Shown here in pieces: positions 51,763 to 52,142 of a DNA stretch of 52,142 nt (the first letter of the stretch is position 1; each line of letters begins with the position of its first letter). The stretch covers positions 1 through 52,142 of the forward strand of contig JAEWYQ010000078.1 of the NCBI GenBank assembly GCA_023395555.1, written 5' to 3'. The translations under genes were made by a program, and so were the position numbers. The DNA comes from Bacillota bacterium (GTDB lineage: Bacteria; Bacillota; Clostridia; Lachnospirales; Lachnospiraceae). A model generated the notes under the pieces. It was not told where the DNA came from. It did no database searches and was given only the letters and a program-made list of their open reading frames with translations.

Positions 51763-52142
51763 CTATTTTCTAGGATTGGTTCCGGCTAAGTTTTGGTTTG
51801 TGATAATATCCTGGATAGTCGCTGCTGCCTGAGCGGCAGCGTCCTCCGGACTCATCATGCCAAGAGCCGTGTTTTCAAACATCAAAGCGACGGTTGCTGA
51901 GATATCCCAAGGATAGATCGGTTCTGCAGTCGCATGAGCGGATACATAGTTTACGGTTTCCGCCCAAGTGCTGTCTCCCGCAACTCCGGCGATGTATTCA
52001 GCAACGCTCTTTCTGGGGGCAGCCTTTGCATAGTTTGCAACCTTGAAGAAATCTGCAGAGGTTTCTACATCCTCAGCCAGCAACCAGCTGATGTAATCCG
52101 CCGCACCCTTTGCTCCCTTGGTTTTTGCATCTACAACATAGC
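51763..52142 (-). CDS. Sugar ABC transporter substrate-binding protein, C-terminal part (partial)
   Basis: The last ~126 residues of a family 1 extracellular solute-binding protein; the rest lies beyond the right edge. The frame stays open through 52142 (upstream residues read DAKTKGAKGAADYISWL before the LLAEDVETSADFF segment). Its place before the two permease genes in the same direction identifies it as the binding protein of the importer. An AAAQAAATIQDII helix near the end is usual for such proteins. Confidence 0.85.
   Translation of the reverse strand, partial: YVVDAKTKGAKGAADYISWLLAEDVETSADFFKVANYAKAAPRKSVAEYIAGVAGDSTWAETVNYVSAHATAEPIYPWDISATVALMFENTALGMMSPEDAAAQAAATIQDIITNQNLAGTNPRK

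Overview
The window reads as a chromosomal segment of a low-to-moderate GC anaerobic Firmicute, most likely a Lachnospiraceae-type Clostridia. This rests on gene families and operon styles: a corrinoid methionine synthase without the reactivation domain, the DUF2975/YozG/DUF4173 set, the GGGtGRT protein with its Fe-S-scaffold-like partner, clostridial Cys-rich peptide maturation genes, and consensus sigma-A promoters with AGGAGG ribosome sites. No rRNA, tRNA or CRISPR was seen. Most genes lie on the minus strand.

Layout. 0-5 kb: fragment of a GH2 beta-galactosidase-like gene, a TetR regulator with an odd AT-rich repeat array upstream, ilvN-ilvC with an attenuator-like leader, and two GT2 (rhamnosyltransferase-like) glycosyltransferases. 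5-13 kb: DUF2975/HTH/DUF4173 operon behind a perfect 26-bp-arm palindrome, metH, DUF2752 and DUF4190 membrane proteins, a DUF6323-like protein and Hsp20. 13-26 kb: a small conserved-looking 50-aa ORF, a PAS-GGDEF-EAL protein, a zinc-site membrane protein, a decayed DUF1905/OmdA locus, a RelBE/ParDE-type toxin-antitoxin pair, the GGGtGRT/scaffold pair, a left-handed beta-helix protein, topoisomerase III, a LutC/DUF162 protein, a GNAT-HIT-methyltransferase triple fusion and an intact DUF1905/OmdA gene.

27-37.2 kb is an AT-richer RiPP island: two tandem six-cysteine precursor peptides, a radical SAM/SPASM maturase, a TIGR04066-like maturation protein, an ACP-like protein, an S8-like protease, an ABCB-type exporter and a MacB/LolCDE-type ATPase with two FtsX-type permeases. 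Four consecutive genes overlap by 4 bp. The likely path is peptide synthesis, radical SAM thioether installation on the Cys cluster, leader removal by the S8 protein and ABC export. It is bordered by a decayed HEPN gene and a methyltransferase remnant.

38-44 kb: rhamnose isomerase with an AraC regulator, glyA, and a nucleoside salvage set (deoD-deoC-cdd). 44.5-52.1 kb: a carbohydrate locus combining an ABC importer with GH172 (DUF2961), a GH183-type (DUF4185) lipoprotein and GH116. These are the three families now linked to endo-alpha, exo-alpha and exo-beta D-arabinofuranose hydrolysis, so the locus is a candidate D-arabinan utilisation system: surface endo-cleavage, import, then cytosolic exo-hydrolysis. 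It also carries a striking nested palindrome (26-bp perfect arms inside 14-bp arms) between two of its genes.
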